In this document: positions 21,607-31,026 of the stretch, one piece after another
Position numbering within the stretch: the stretch's first letter is position 1
How the letters are laid out: each line of letters opens with the position of its first letter
The notes under the pieces: generated by a model
Databases searched by the model: none
Told to the model about the DNA's origin: nothing
What the model saw: only the letters and a program-made list of their open reading frames with translations
Position numbers and translations under genes: made by a program
Assembly: GCF_021991875.1 (NCBI RefSeq)
Contig: NZ_JAHLKR010000017.1
Location: forward strand, 1 to 64,000
DNA length: 64,000 nt
Direction of reading: 5' to 3'
Origin: Mycetohabitans sp. B8
Lineage (GTDB): Bacteria; Pseudomonadota; Gammaproteobacteria; Burkholderiales; Burkholderiaceae

Positions 21607-22395
21607 TTATCGCTGCATGAGGGCGAGCCGCGGCAACGCGGCATGCGCGTTGGCCGTTGTACAGAGGGCCAGTTGCGGCAACGTCAGCGAACGCATGGCC
21701 GCGATCACCGCTGCAATGCGTGGCACTTGGTCGGGCGTGTTGCGCCCCTTGTAGATCCACTGCGGCGCAATATCCGGCGCGTCGGTCTCCACGACCAACG
21801 CATCGAGCGGCAATTGCGCAGCGAGCTGGCGGATACGCCGCGCACGCTCAAACGTCACGTTGCCGCCAAAACCGAGCTTGAAGCCTTGTGCGATATACGC
21901 ATCGGCTTGTTGAAAGCTACCATTGAATGCATGCGCGATGCCCCGCACGACATTGAAGCGTCGCAACTCGGCGATCACCGCGTCCTGTGACTTGCGCACG
22001 TGGCAGATCACCGGCAAGTCGAAGTCGCGGGCCATCTTCAACTGCGCCGTATAGATCTCGCGTTGACGAACCGCATCCAGCCCCGGCACGAAAAAATCCA
22101 GACCGATTTCGCCAATGCCGACAAAGCGTGGATCATCCAGGCTGGCGTGGATCTCGCTGCGCAGCACCGCGAGATCTTCATCCAGCGCAGCCGGCGCGTA
22201 CAGCGGGTGAATGCCCAGCGCGTAGGCGCCCCCATCCACGCAATGGGCCAACTCGCGCACCGCCGAGAAGTTGAAGCGGGCGACCGCTGGAATCACAATG
22301 CGCGACACTTGCGCATCACGCGCCGCCGACGCCACGGCAGCCCGGTCCGCATCGAATTCGGATGCATCTAAATGACAATGGGTATCGATCCACAT
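21607..22395 (-). CDS. TatD-family metal-dependent hydrolase
   Basis: A TIM-barrel amidohydrolase-like DNase of 262 residues. Metal and active-site motifs are WIDTHCHLDASEFD at the start, GIGEIGLDFF, VICHVRKSQDA, IAHAFNGS and VVETDAPDI. Relatives are 3'-5' exonucleases or deaminases acting on nucleic-acid damage. The start at 22395 is chosen because MWIDTHCHLD is the conserved N-terminus. It lies 52 bp after lolD and before comEC on the same strand, a neighbourhood common in Burkholderiaceae. Confidence 0.9.
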   Translation of the reverse strand: MWIDTHCHLDASEFDADRAAVASAARDAQVSRIVIPAVARFNFSAVRELAHCVDGGAYALGIHPLYAPAALDEDLAVLRSEIHASLDDPRFVGIGEIGLDFFVPGLDAVRQREIYTAQLKMARDFDLPVICHVRKSQDAVIAELRRFNVVRGIAHAFNGSFQQADAYIAQGFKLGFGGNVTFERARRIRQLAAQLPLDALVVETDAPDIAPQWIYKGRNTPDQVPRIAAVIAAMRSLTLPQLALCTTANAHAALPRLALMQR

Positions 22396-22447
22396 TGAGG
22401 CTTCTCGTCCTCCACGCCGGTGTGACGCTGCGCGGACCCGGCCGTCG

Positions 22448-23185
22448 TTAGGCGATCGTCTTTGCGAACGCGGCGCGCGCCACCGTTGTTTCATCGTGCA
22501 GCACACCGTCCCGCAAGCGTAATACCCGATCACAGCGCGCGGCCAACTCGATGTCGTGCGTGACGATCACGAAACTTGTCTCGAACGTCTGCGACAACGT
22601 CAACATCAGTTGGAACACCGTTTCCGCAGTATGGCCATCGAGGTTGCCGGTCGGCTCGTCCGCCAGCACGCACGCGGGCCGCGTCACCAACGCGCGCGCG
22701 ATTGCCACGCGCTGCCGCTCGCCCCCGGAGAGTTCTCCAGGCCGATGTTTCGCGCGATGCGCGATGCCAACGCGCTCCAGCGTGGCCAACGCCTCGCCAC
22801 GCGCGCCCTCGACCGGCATCCGGCGAATCCGCAGCGGCATCGCAACGTTGTCCAGCGCGGTAAATTCGGGCAGCAGATGATGGAACTGATAGATGAAACC
22901 CAATGCGCGATTGCGCAAATCGTTGCGCTCACGCTCCGCCAGGTGCGAAAACGGTCGACCCAATAGCGCAACATGCCCTGTACTGGGCTCATCGAGCCCG
23001 CCCAGCAGATGCAGCAGCGTACTCTTGCCCGAGCCGGAAGCGCCGACGATGGCCAGCTTCTCGCCGCGATACACGTGCAGATGCGCGTCGGCCAGCACCG
23101 GCACCGGTTGGCCGCCCTGCACAAAGGTCTTCGATATGCCGGTCGCGGCCAGCACGATTGGCTGCTCGTTCATTGTTTTACTCAT
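22448..23185 (-). CDS. lolD: Lipoprotein-releasing ABC transporter ATP-binding protein LolD
   Basis: ATPase of the LolCDE system that extracts lipoproteins from the inner membrane for delivery to the outer membrane. Walker A is [16 protein letters not shown], the signature is [15 protein letters not shown] and Walker B is [11 protein letters not shown]. The start at 23185 (MSKTMNEQ) has GAGG about 9 nt upstream and overlaps the lolC stop by 8 bp; an internal ATG at 23173 is the alternative. The overlap suggests translational coupling with lolC. Confidence 0.92.
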   Translation of the reverse strand: MSKTMNEQPIVLAATGISKTFVQGGQPVPVLADAHLHVYRGEKLAIVGASGSGKSTLLHLLGGLDEPSTGHVALLGRPFSHLAERERNDLRNRALGFIYQFHHLLPEFTALDNVAMPLRIRRMPVEGARGEALATLERVGIAHRAKHRPGELSGGERQRVAIARALVTRPACVLADEPTGNLDGHTAETVFQLMLTLSQTFETSFVIVTHDIELAARCDRVLRLRDGVLHDETTVARAAFAKTIA

Positions 23186-24431
23186 AGCGCAATGCCTCAG
23201 CCGGACGCACGCGCGCGCCCCGCCAGCTCGGATACAGTGTCGCAAGCGCAGACAGCACGAACGCAATTGCGCCGATTTTCACCACATCAGCCGCGACCAA
23301 GTCGCTGGGCAGCTCACTGATGAAGTAGATCGACGGCGGCAGGAATTGGAAGCCGAACGCATGCTCGATCAACGGTACCAGCCACGGGATACTGACGGCG
23401 AGGGCGCAGCCAAGTGCAATGCCGATGCCGGTGCCCACGAAGCCGATAGTCACCCCCTGAATCACAAAAATCTTCATGATCGAGCGCGGCTGCGCGCCAA
23501 GCGTGCGCAGGATCGCGATGTCGGCCTGCTTGTCAGTGACCGTCATCACCAGCGAGGAGACAAGGTTGAACGCGGCGACCGCAATGATCAGCGTCAGGAT
23601 GATGAACATCATCCTTTTCTCGATTTGCACCGCCGAGAACCAAGTCTTGTTCTGTTGCGTCCAGTCGCGGATATACAGGTCGCCGGACAGCGACCGCGCG
23701 AGTTGTCGTGCCACTTCCGGAGCGCGCTGCATGTCTTTGATCCGGAGCCGCACGCCGCTGGGCGCGCTCAACCGGAACAGTGCCTGCGCATCGGCGATCG
23801 ATACCATGGCCAGTGTGCTGTCGAACTCATAATGACCGGACTCGAACACGCCGACCACGGTGAACTGCTTAAGCCGAGGCAGCATGCCGGCCGGCGTGAT
23901 GGTGCCCTCCGGAGCGACCAGCGTCACCTTGCCACCGACGGTCACGCCCAGCGCACTCGCCAGGTCAACGCCGAGCACGATACCGAACGATCCCGGCTGC
24001 AGATCGGCCAGCCGGCCCGCCTTCATCTCAGCACCCATGTCGGATACCTGCGGCTCCAGCGTCGGGTCGATGCCGCGCAACGCGACGCCGTTGACCGCAC
24101 TTTGCCGTGTGAGCAGCGCCTGCGCGTTGACGTACGGGGCCGCGCCGATCACCGCCGGATTTTCGCGCGCCTCATTGGCGGTCAATTGCCAGTTTGGCAT
24201 CGAGCCGGTCGGCGAGAAGATCTCGATGTGCGCCAGTACCGACAGCATCCGGTCACGCACTTCCTTCTGAAAGCCGTTCATCACTGACAGCACGACAATC
24301 AGTGCCGCGACACCGAGTGCGATGCCCGACATCGAAATCAGCGAAATGAACGAAATAAACCCGTTGCCTGAAGAACGCTTGCCAGTACGCGTATAGCGCA
24401 AGCCGATTTGCCATTCGTAAGGGAGCTTCAA
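23178..24431 (-). CDS. lolC: Lipoprotein-releasing system permease LolC/LolE
   Basis: A 417-residue MacB/LolC-type permease with the conserved N-terminus [13 protein letters not shown], a first helix ([20 protein letters not shown]), a large periplasmic domain (residues ~50-270) and three C-terminal helices ending RPAEALRYE. Only one permease gene is present with lolD here, as in many bacteria that use a LolF-like single permease; the C-versus-E label is therefore nominal. The gene starts next to the AT-rich region that holds the adhesin gene. Confidence 0.9.
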   Translation of the reverse strand: MKLPYEWQIGLRYTRTGKRSSGNGFISFISLISMSGIALGVAALIVVLSVMNGFQKEVRDRMLSVLAHIEIFSPTGSMPNWQLTANEARENPAVIGAAPYVNAQALLTRQSAVNGVALRGIDPTLEPQVSDMGAEMKAGRLADLQPGSFGIVLGVDLASALGVTVGGKVTLVAPEGTITPAGMLPRLKQFTVVGVFESGHYEFDSTLAMVSIADAQALFRLSAPSGVRLRIKDMQRAPEVARQLARSLSGDLYIRDWTQQNKTWFSAVQIEKRMMFIILTLIIAVAAFNLVSSLVMTVTDKQADIAILRTLGAQPRSIMKIFVIQGVTIGFVGTGIGIALGCALAVSIPWLVPLIEHAFGFQFLPPSIYFISELPSDLVAADVVKIGAIAFVLSALATLYPSWRGARVRPAEALRYE

Positions 24432-24965
24432 ATCAATCCTTTGTATCCACGCTGACTGATCCCGCCGCTAGACACCATCGCGGGTAACAGCGAAGTTTGC
24501 CACACAACGGTGCCCTTCCGCCGCTACGTGCCACAATAACCGGATCCGATGGCCGCCTGCTGGCCTGACGCACCCGTGAGACGCACGATCGTGTTGTTTC
24601 GCGCATGCCGGGCACCCGCCATCGCTTCTGGCTCATGTCCATCTCTCGGCCCAAGCCATCACACGCGCGGCTCCAAACCGGGGCACGACGGCTTCCAGGC
24701 TACCACAAGCCGTTGCCTCGGCAGGCCGACGAAATTTCAGTTTTTTTGACACTAATACCTGAAGTTTTGCGCAACGGGATCGCCCCCAGGGCCATTATTC
24801 ATTTGACTCTCCCATTGCCAATGATTATCGGTTTAAACTATTTGGAGCCGCCATACCCCTTTTTCATTCCGCACGAATAGTTCGACTCGATTGCATTCCC
24901 CGGTATTGCCGCGTACATTTTTCCCGCATTTCATTTTTCGACTCAATGCCAACCAAAGGTTTAAA
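24432..24965. other. 534-bp intergenic region between lolC and the adhesin gene
   Basis: The lolC-proximal ~290 bp have the usual GC-rich composition and no believable gene. From about 24720 the sequence turns abruptly AT-rich and stays so into the adhesin gene. A weak promoter candidate for the adhesin is TTGACT (24803-24808), 17 bp, TATCGG (24826-24831). Another TTGACA lies near 24747 without a good -10 partner. Confidence 0.5.
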
Positions 24966-26843
24966 ATGACCGGATTTTATTATTCGCGACGAGTCACAGG
25001 TTATAGCGCTCCGCTCTCCCGACGCTCGAACTTCATTATCCAAAAAATATCTAGCAAATCATCTACATTTAGCATAATTTTAGCCTTGGCATTTATCAAT
25101 GACGCCACTGCGTCCACCCACCATTATGACGAACCAACCCTGGAAAACATCATAACAAACATCATATCAAACAAACTAGCATCCTTTGGATTGGCGCCAA
25201 TCAAATTAGACGTCGCTCAATTAGACGTCGCTCACTCAAAAACGGAAGAAAAATTGGACAAACTAAAAATAAACACCAGTAGCGCTCTTTTAAATTTCAA
25301 AAATCAGCTTGCCACAGAAAGTAAAACAATAAATCAAAAGATAGATCGTATCAGCTTGGAAACGGAAGAGCAAGTAGACAATCTCAAAAATAAAATCAAC
25401 AACCTTAATCAAAAGATAACCCGGCAATCCAATGAACAAGCTAATCTCAAAAAATCTCTACACCAAAATATACGCGAACTCAATAGCACCGTGGAGCAGA
25501 TAGCACATAACAACCAATCACTTAGCAATAAGCTTAATAATGCACAAGCACTAATTCAGAATCAAATAAATAATACCCAGAATCAGTCACATAAGTATTA
25601 CGGAGAAATTATAGATACCATAAATGAACTCACATTGACGACAAAAAACCAACTCACGGAGCACAAGGAAATCATTAAAAATGAATTAACAATACTGGAA
25701 AACAGGGTAGATCAAATAGAAGAACAAACAAAAAACCACAGAAGCGCAAAGGACGGCCCGGGCAATCGGTACAAAAACCCGAAAGACACGTTCGTTGCAG
25801 GGTCATCCACCACGGTATCGCTGCAAGCAGAGTTGGCCAACGCAAACGACGGTGGGTCTTCGCAGCCCATGCTGGCGGGCAATGAAGTGCGTCCGGGGCT
25901 CCAGCTGACGCACGCCGACAGCCAGCCAGCACTGATGCTGGCGAACAAAAGCCGCCATACCGGGCCTGCGCCGGCGGACGAAGGCCAGTATGCCGAACTT
26001 GCACTGGCGAACCAAGGCGGGCCCTCCGAACGTGCGCCGGTGGGCCCAGGCGGCCATGCCGAAGTTGCGCTAGTGGACCCAGGCAGCCATGTCGAAGTTG
26101 CGCCAGCGGACCCAGGCAGCCATGCCGAAGTTGCACCAGCGGATCCAGGCAGCCATGCCGAAGTTGCGCCAGCGGACCCACGCGGCCATACCAAAGTTGC
26201 GCCAGCGGACCCAGGCGGCCATGCTAAACCTGCGCCGGCGGACCCACGCGGGGCCGTCGAACCGATGACCGCCGACGATGTCCGCGCCGCTTGGCGAGCG
26301 CTCCGGGATAGCAGCGGCCATCCCGGGCCCATGCTCGCGGACGATGGGGTGTCGGCTCGCGATGACATCGCCTCCTGCGACCAGCCTGCCGAGTGCGGGC
26401 ACGGCTCTGCACAAGGGCGACTGCGCGAATTCATCGGGGCTGACCTACCTTCGCTCCTGGCCGAAAAACTGGATATCCACGTCGACGACACGCGCGTCTC
26501 GGTCGGCCAACCCGGCCATGAACGCAGGATTACGGACGTCGCACGCGGCACGCAGCCCACCGACGCAGTGAACAAGGCGCAAATGGATGAAGCGGTCGCA
26601 CAGGTGGACCGCAACGCATCGGCGGGCACCGCGGCGGCGATGGCGGTCGCGGGGCTGCCACAGCCAACCTTGCCCGGCAAGAGCCTGATGACGTTCGCCA
26701 GTGCGACTTACCGCGGCCAGTACGGTGTGGCGCTTGGCATATCGCACGTGACGCCGAATAACCGCTGGGTGCTGAAATTTGCCGCAAACGCGAGCAGCCG
26801 TGGCTACGTTGGCATGGTCGCGGCAGGCGGTTTTCAATGGTGA
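24966..26843 (+). CDS. Trimeric autotransporter adhesin-like protein (YadA anchor) with mosaic composition
   Basis: A 625-residue predicted surface protein. The start at 24966 (MTGFYYSRR) is chosen because AAAGG (24955-24959) precedes it; a TTG at 24891 in the same frame is less likely. An extended basic N-terminus leads into a hydrophobic signal (FSIILALAFINDATAS). Residues ~60-265 are Asn/Gln/Lys/Glu-rich with heptad-like hydrophobic spacing, probably a coiled-coil stalk. Residues ~303-467 are 11-residue tandem units (consensus PADPGSHAEVA). The C-terminus has a neck motif (RRITDVARGTQPTDAVN) and a short YadA-type beta anchor ending AAGGFQW. The 5' half is strikingly AT-rich and the 3' half GC-rich. 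No head domain is recognised. It interrupts an otherwise core neighbourhood. Confidence 0.82.
   Translation: MTGFYYSRRVTGYSAPLSRRSNFIIQKISSKSSTFSIILALAFINDATASTHHYDEPTLENIITNIISNKLASFGLAPIKLDVAQLDVAHSKTEEKLDKLKINTSSALLNFKNQLATESKTINQKIDRISLETEEQVDNLKNKINNLNQKITRQSNEQANLKKSLHQNIRELNSTVEQIAHNNQSLSNKLNNAQALIQNQINNTQNQSHKYYGEIIDTINELTLTTKNQLTEHKEIIKNELTILENRVDQIEEQTKNHRSAKDGPGNRYKNPKDTFVAGSSTTVSLQAELANANDGGSSQPMLAGNEVRPGLQLTHADSQPALMLANKSRHTGPAPADEGQYAELALANQGGPSERAPVGPGGHAEVALVDPGSHVEVAPADPGSHAEVAPADPGSHAEVAPADPRGHTKVAPADPGGHAKPAPADPRGAVEPMTADDVRAAWRALRDSSGHPGPMLADDGVSARDDIASCDQPAECGHGSAQGRLREFIGADLPSLLAEKLDIHVDDTRVSVGQPGHERRITDVARGTQPTDAVNKAQMDEAVAQVDRNASAGTAAAMAVAGLPQPTLPGKSLMTFASATYRGQYGVALGISHVTPNNRWVLKFAANASSRGYVGMVAAGGFQW
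25872..26366 (+). repeat. Fifteen tandem 33-bp (11-residue) units inside the adhesin gene
   Basis: Units begin every 33 bp at 25872, 25905, 25938 and so on to 26334. The core units 26070-26234 are nearly identical (CCAGCGGACCCAGGCAGCCA and so forth), while flanking units are increasingly diverged but keep register. Typical translations are PADPGSHAEVA, LVDPGSHVEVA, PADPRGHTKVA and PADPGGHAKPA. Confidence 0.85.
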
Positions 26844-26932
26844 CGCGCAAAGCGTGCCCTCGCGCGAAAATGACGCGCGATAGGCGAACGACGTCGATAT
26901 GACCGGGTGATTGCCCTACAATGCGCTCCATC

Positions 26933-28144
26933 ATGCATGTCGCACATCCCATTTCCCGCCTCCACCTACTGCTGCCCTTTGCGTTGCCCACTGCGGCCAG
27001 CGCACAGCCTGCGCTGCAGGGCCTGGATAAGCCGGCGCTAGACAAGTTGCTCGAACGCGCGACGCTCGTCGAACGCGTCATTGGGGACGATTTCCAGCGC
27101 ACATTGCCACACGAGCGATGGGTCGCTCGCTGTTTCGGCGTCGGCCATGCCGCCGCGCCTGCTGCGTTGCGCCAGCAAGCGGACGATGCAGCATCAAACG
27201 GGCGAGCAGATCCGTCCGCAACCGCAGCAGCAGCAGCAGCAGCAGCAGCCAACGATGATGCGCCGCTCGCCCCGTACATGCTGTTGGCGGACGGCGGCGA
27301 ACCGCGCGATGCCGTCTGGGCATGCGTCGAGCCCGTCCATGTGCAGGTCGCGCACGATCATCTGGTACTGATCGATCCCGAGACGCTGCAGCTTTCGACG
27401 GATGACGCGGCCGCGCTACTCGCTGTCGCGCGGCCCCTTATTGAGGAACTCGGCGTCGAACTGGCTGCCCCGACGCCGCTGCGCTGGTACTTGTCAAGTG
27501 AGCAACTCGGCGCGTTGGCCAGCGCGGCGCCACTGCGCGCCGCCGGACGCAACATCGAGATCTGGTTGCCGCATGAGGCCCATACCGGCCACCGGCCGCG
27601 CACATGGATGAAGCTGCAAAACGAGGTCCAAATGGCTTGGTTCGAGCATCCGGTCAACCAGGCTCGGGAAGCACGCGGGCTGCCCGCCGCCAACTCGATC
27701 TGGCTTCACGCGCAAGGGCGTATGATGCCGGTGTCGCGCCCCTTCGAGCGCGTGCTATCGCAGGCAGCGGCCACGCGTGGGCTGGCGCTCGCGTCCGGCG
27801 CGGCATGGGAGATGCCGCCTGCCACTTTCGACATGCTGCGGCAGCACACCGGCGACCAGGCCGCGGCCCGCGCCGCGGGTCGCGGCACAGCCAGCGTGAC
27901 GCTGGTCGAACTCGATCAACTGAGCGCACCCTTCGTGCAGCAGGACTGGCCGCGCTTTCGCGCCGCGTTCGCGGTGCTGGAGCGCGACTGGTTCGCGCCA
28001 GCGCTCGCGGCGTTAGAGCGCCGCGAACTCGCAGAACTCGCGTTGACGCTGTGCGGCGACACCGGCACGACAACGCTCGTCGTGCGTCCCATCGACATAA
28101 AAAAATTCTGGCGACGCCGGCCATTTGCGTCGTTGTTGCCGTGA
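26933..28144 (+). CDS. RpfE-type/phosphoglycerate-mutase-like hypothetical protein
   Basis: A ~403-residue protein starting MHVAHPISRLHLLLPFALP, the hallmark N-terminus of proteins annotated as RpfE-type regulatory protein or cofactor-independent phosphoglycerate mutase-like. The segment WMKLQNEVQMAWFEHPVN and the following SIWLHAQGR are also typical. An alternative ATG lies 12 bp upstream at 26921. Adjacent recJ is a conserved partner, as in Xanthomonas where rpfE lies near recJ. The molecular function is not established. A GCA repeat near 27226-27248 encodes a run of nine alanines and looks like a mutable insertion. Confidence 0.75.
   Translation: MHVAHPISRLHLLLPFALPTAASAQPALQGLDKPALDKLLERATLVERVIGDDFQRTLPHERWVARCFGVGHAAAPAALRQQADDAASNGRADPSATAAAAAAAAANDDAPLAPYMLLADGGEPRDAVWACVEPVHVQVAHDHLVLIDPETLQLSTDDAAALLAVARPLIEELGVELAAPTPLRWYLSSEQLGALASAAPLRAAGRNIEIWLPHEAHTGHRPRTWMKLQNEVQMAWFEHPVNQAREARGLPAANSIWLHAQGRMMPVSRPFERVLSQAAATRGLALASGAAWEMPPATFDMLRQHTGDQAAARAAGRGTASVTLVELDQLSAPFVQQDWPRFRAAFAVLERDWFAPALAALERRELAELALTLCGDTGTTTLVVRPIDIKKFWRRRPFASLLP
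27226..27250 (+). repeat. Trinucleotide GCA microsatellite (poly-Ala) within the RpfE-type gene
   Basis: About eight tandem GCA triplets in frame, encoding alanine. Length changes by slippage would stay in frame. Confidence 0.8.
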
Positions 28145-28154
28145 GCCCGTGCCT

Positions 28155-29858
28155 ATGACCCGAATCGTCACCCGAACCTGCCCACCCGCCGACGCGCATG
28201 CCCTTGCGCAGCATGGCATCCATCCGGTGCTCGCGCGGCTGTATGCGTCACGCGGCATCGGTGCACCCGCCGACGTGGAAACCGCGCTGGCGCGACTCCT
28301 GCCGCCAGCGCAGCTCTCGGGCGCCAGCGCCGCGGCCGCGCTGCTGGCCGACGCGATTGCCGCACGACGGCAGATCCTGGTGGTAGCCGACTATGATTGT
28401 GATGGCGCGACCGCATGCGCGGTGGCCGTGCGCGGCCTGCGCCTGTTCGGCGCGCACATCGACTACCTGGTGCCGAACCGGTTCGAATACGGCTACGGCC
28501 TGACGCCGGATATCGTCGAGTTGGCCGCCCGCCGCCCCGGCGCACGACCCGACCTGCTAGTCACCGTCGACAACGGGATCGCCAGCGTGGACGGCGTGGC
28601 AACCGCCAACGCGCTCGGCATCGACGTGCTGATTACCGATCACCACCTGCCCGGCGACACGCTGCCCGCGGCACGCGCGATCATCAACCCGAACCAACCA
28701 GGCTGTGCGTTTCCGAGCAAGCACCTGGCCGGCGTCGGCGTGATGTTCTACGTGCTACTGGCGCTACGTGCGCTATTGCGCGAGCGCGGCGCCTTCGACG
28801 GCCGCCCCGAGCCGCGGCTGGACGGTCTGCTCGACCTGGTCGCGTTGGGCACGGTAGCCGACGTCGTACGGCTGGACGCGAACAATCGCGTGCTGGTTGC
28901 GCAGGGCCTTCAGCGCATCCGCAACGGCAAGATGCAACCGGGCGTGGCTGCGCTTTTCCGGGCAGCCGCGCGCGATGCGCGCAACGCATCCGCATTCGAT
29001 CTGGGGTTCGCGTTAGGGCCGCGACTGAATGCGGCTGGTCGGCTCTCCGACATGTCGCTTGGCATCGAATGCCTGATCACCGACGATGCACAGCGCGCCG
29101 ATGCACTGGCACAGCAACTCGATGCAATGAACCGCGAACGGCGTGAAATCGAGGCGGGGATGCAGGAGCAGGCGTTGGCCGAACTCGCGCAGCTCGATCC
29201 GCGCGACGCGGCCACGATCACGCTATTCAACCCGGCATGGCACCAGGGCGTGATCGGCATCGTCGCCGGCCGGCTCAAGGAGCGCTTCCACCGACCGGCG
29301 ATCACGTTCGCGCCGGCCGACGAATTGGGCGAGCGCGTGAAAGGCTCGGGACGCTCGATCCCGGGCTTTCACTTGCGCGACGCGCTGGACCTGATCTCCA
29401 AGCGGGAGCCCGGACTGATCGAGCGCTTTGGCGGCCACGCGATGGCTGTCGGCCTCACGCTACGCACCAGCGACGTGCCGCGCTTCGCGGCGGCATTCGA
29501 GGCGCTGGCGCGCGAATGGCTGAACGAGGACGCGCTCGCGCGGCAGATCGAGACCGATGGCGAGCTGGAGGACGCGTATCACACGCCATCGTTCGTCGAG
29601 CTGATCGACAACGCGGTGTGGGGCCAGGGTTTCCCGGCGCCGGTTTTTTCGGGGGAATTCGACGTGCTGTCTCAGTCACTCGTCAAGGAGCGGCACCTGA
29701 AGTTGCAGCTTGCCCGCGGGCGCCTGCGCTATGCGGCAATCTGGTTCAACCACATCGACACACTTCCGGCACGGGCGCTGTTCGCCTACCGGCTCGTGCG
29801 CGACACTTGGAACGGTGTGTCGCGTGTGCAGTTGGTCGTCGAGCATGCGGCGCCCTGA
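28155..29858 (+). CDS. recJ: Single-stranded-DNA-specific 5'-3' exonuclease RecJ
   Basis: A DHH-family exonuclease acting in RecF-pathway recombination and mismatch repair. The 567-residue protein has ILVVADYDCDGATACAV (motif I), TVDNGIASVDG, LITDHHLPG (DHH motif), LDLVALGTVADVV and the DHHA1 region with SGRSIPGFHL and FGGHAMAVG. The start is ATG at 28155, just after the end of the RpfE-type gene, so the two are likely one transcript. The protein is complete and of normal length. Confidence 0.95.
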   Translation: MTRIVTRTCPPADAHALAQHGIHPVLARLYASRGIGAPADVETALARLLPPAQLSGASAAAALLADAIAARRQILVVADYDCDGATACAVAVRGLRLFGAHIDYLVPNRFEYGYGLTPDIVELAARRPGARPDLLVTVDNGIASVDGVATANALGIDVLITDHHLPGDTLPAARAIINPNQPGCAFPSKHLAGVGVMFYVLLALRALLRERGAFDGRPEPRLDGLLDLVALGTVADVVRLDANNRVLVAQGLQRIRNGKMQPGVAALFRAAARDARNASAFDLGFALGPRLNAAGRLSDMSLGIECLITDDAQRADALAQQLDAMNRERREIEAGMQEQALAELAQLDPRDAATITLFNPAWHQGVIGIVAGRLKERFHRPAITFAPADELGERVKGSGRSIPGFHLRDALDLISKREPGLIERFGGHAMAVGLTLRTSDVPRFAAAFEALAREWLNEDALARQIETDGELEDAYHTPSFVELIDNAVWGQGFPAPVFSGEFDVLSQSLVKERHLKLQLARGRLRYAAIWFNHIDTLPARALFAYRLVRDTWNGVSRVQLVVEHAAP

Positions 29859-29869
29859 TGTTGATCCGC

Positions 29870-29875
29870 TATAAT
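29870..29875 (+). promoter_or_regulatory. Possible -10 element for prfB
   Basis: A perfect TATAAT hexamer lies in the 45-bp spacer between recJ and prfB. No convincing -35 is present at 16-18 bp, so it is tentative. Confidence 0.3.
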
Positions 29876-29903
29876 TTACCCTTTTTGCAAGGCCCCGATC
29901 GAC

Positions 29904-31008
29904 ATGGAAGCAGAACGTCTGAACGTGATCGAAGCGACCCTCGCCGACCTGCGCAAGCGCGCGGGAGAGCTACGGGGGTATCTTTGACTTCGATGCGAAA
30001 CAAGCCCGCCTAGCGGAAGTCAACACGGCGCTCGAGGACCCGAACGTCTGGAACGACGCGAAGCAGGCGCAGGCGCTCGGTCGCGAGAAGAAACTGCTCG
30101 ACGCGGTCGTGCAAATGCTCTCGGCGCTGAACGGTGACCTGACGGACACGCAGGAGCTGTTCGAGCTGGCCAACGAGGAACAGGACGATGACACGCTGCT
30201 CGCTTGCGAGCGCGACGTGCAGGCCCTGGAGCGCCGCGTGGCCGACATAGAGTTTCGCCGGATGTTCAACAATCCGGCCGATCCGAACAACTGCTTCGTC
30301 GACATTCAAGCCGGTGCCGGCGGCACCGAGGCACAGGACTGGGCGTCGATGCTATTGCGCCAGTATCTGCGCTACTGCGAGCGCAAGGGCTTCAAGGCCG
30401 AAGTGCTCGAGCAATCCGACGGTGAAGTAGCAGGCATTAAGAATGCGACGATCAAGGTCGAAGGCGAGTACGCCTATGGTTACCTGCGCACCGAGACCGG
30501 CATCCACCGCTTGGTACGCAAGTCGCCGTTCGATTCGTCCGGCGGACGCCATACGTCGTTCTCGTCGGTGTTCGTGTATCCGGAAGTGGATGAATCGATC
30601 GACATCGATGTTAACCCAGCCGACCTGCGCATCGACACGTTTCGCGCATCCGGGGCCGGCGGCCAGCACATCAACAAGACCGACTCGGCGGTGCGCATCA
30701 CGCATTTGCCGTCAGGCATCGTCGTGCAGTGCCAGAACGACCGCTCGCAACATCGAAACCGCGCCGAGGCGATGGCGATGCTCAAATCTCGGCTGTACGA
30801 AGCGGAGATGCGCAAGCGCCAAGCCGAGCAGGACAAACTCGAATCGAGCAAAACCGACGTGGGCTGGGGCCACCAGATCCGCTCCTACGTGCTCGACCAG
30901 AGCCGCGTGAAGGACTTGCGCACCAACGTCGAAATCAGCAACACGCGTGCGGTGCTCGACGGGGACCTCGACGATTTCATCAGCGCGAGCCTGAAGCAAG
31001 GCGTATAA
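29904..31008 (+). CDS. prfB: Peptide chain release factor 2, translated by programmed +1 frameshift
   Basis: Recognises UGA and UAA stops. The first 27 codons run from ATG at 29904 to an in-frame TGA at 29985-29987. The remaining gene continues one base further (from 29986, GAC) to 31008, giving the coding path 29904-29984 joined to 29986-31008, about 367 residues. The slippery context is CTT TGA C after a GGGGG Shine-Dalgarno-like run, the classical RF2 autoregulatory arrangement. The downstream part has the GGQ catalytic loop ([10 protein letters not shown]) and the anticodon-like SPF motif ([13 protein letters not shown]). An annotator ignoring the shift would miss the N-terminus. lysS follows 18 bp later, a conserved pairing. 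Confidence 0.96.
29971..29989 (+). promoter_or_regulatory. prfB recoding site
   Basis: GGGGG (SD-like) is followed by TAT, the shift codon CTT, the stop TGA and then C. High RF2 terminates at UGA; low RF2 allows +1 slippage. The arrangement matches the known bacterial site. Confidence 0.95.
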
Positions 31009-31026
31009 CCGCGGGCGCAACTGACC

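Noticed and set aside
24433-24654. 73-codon minus-strand frame upstream of lolC
   Set aside because: Arg/Ser/Cys-rich with no motif and no ribosome site; treated as noncoding.
25712-26680. 322-codon minus-strand frame opposite the adhesin repeats
   Set aside because: Its periodic Gly/Ser/Ala/Trp sequence is simply the reverse reading of the 33-bp repeats; the plus strand has signal peptide, stalk and anchor.
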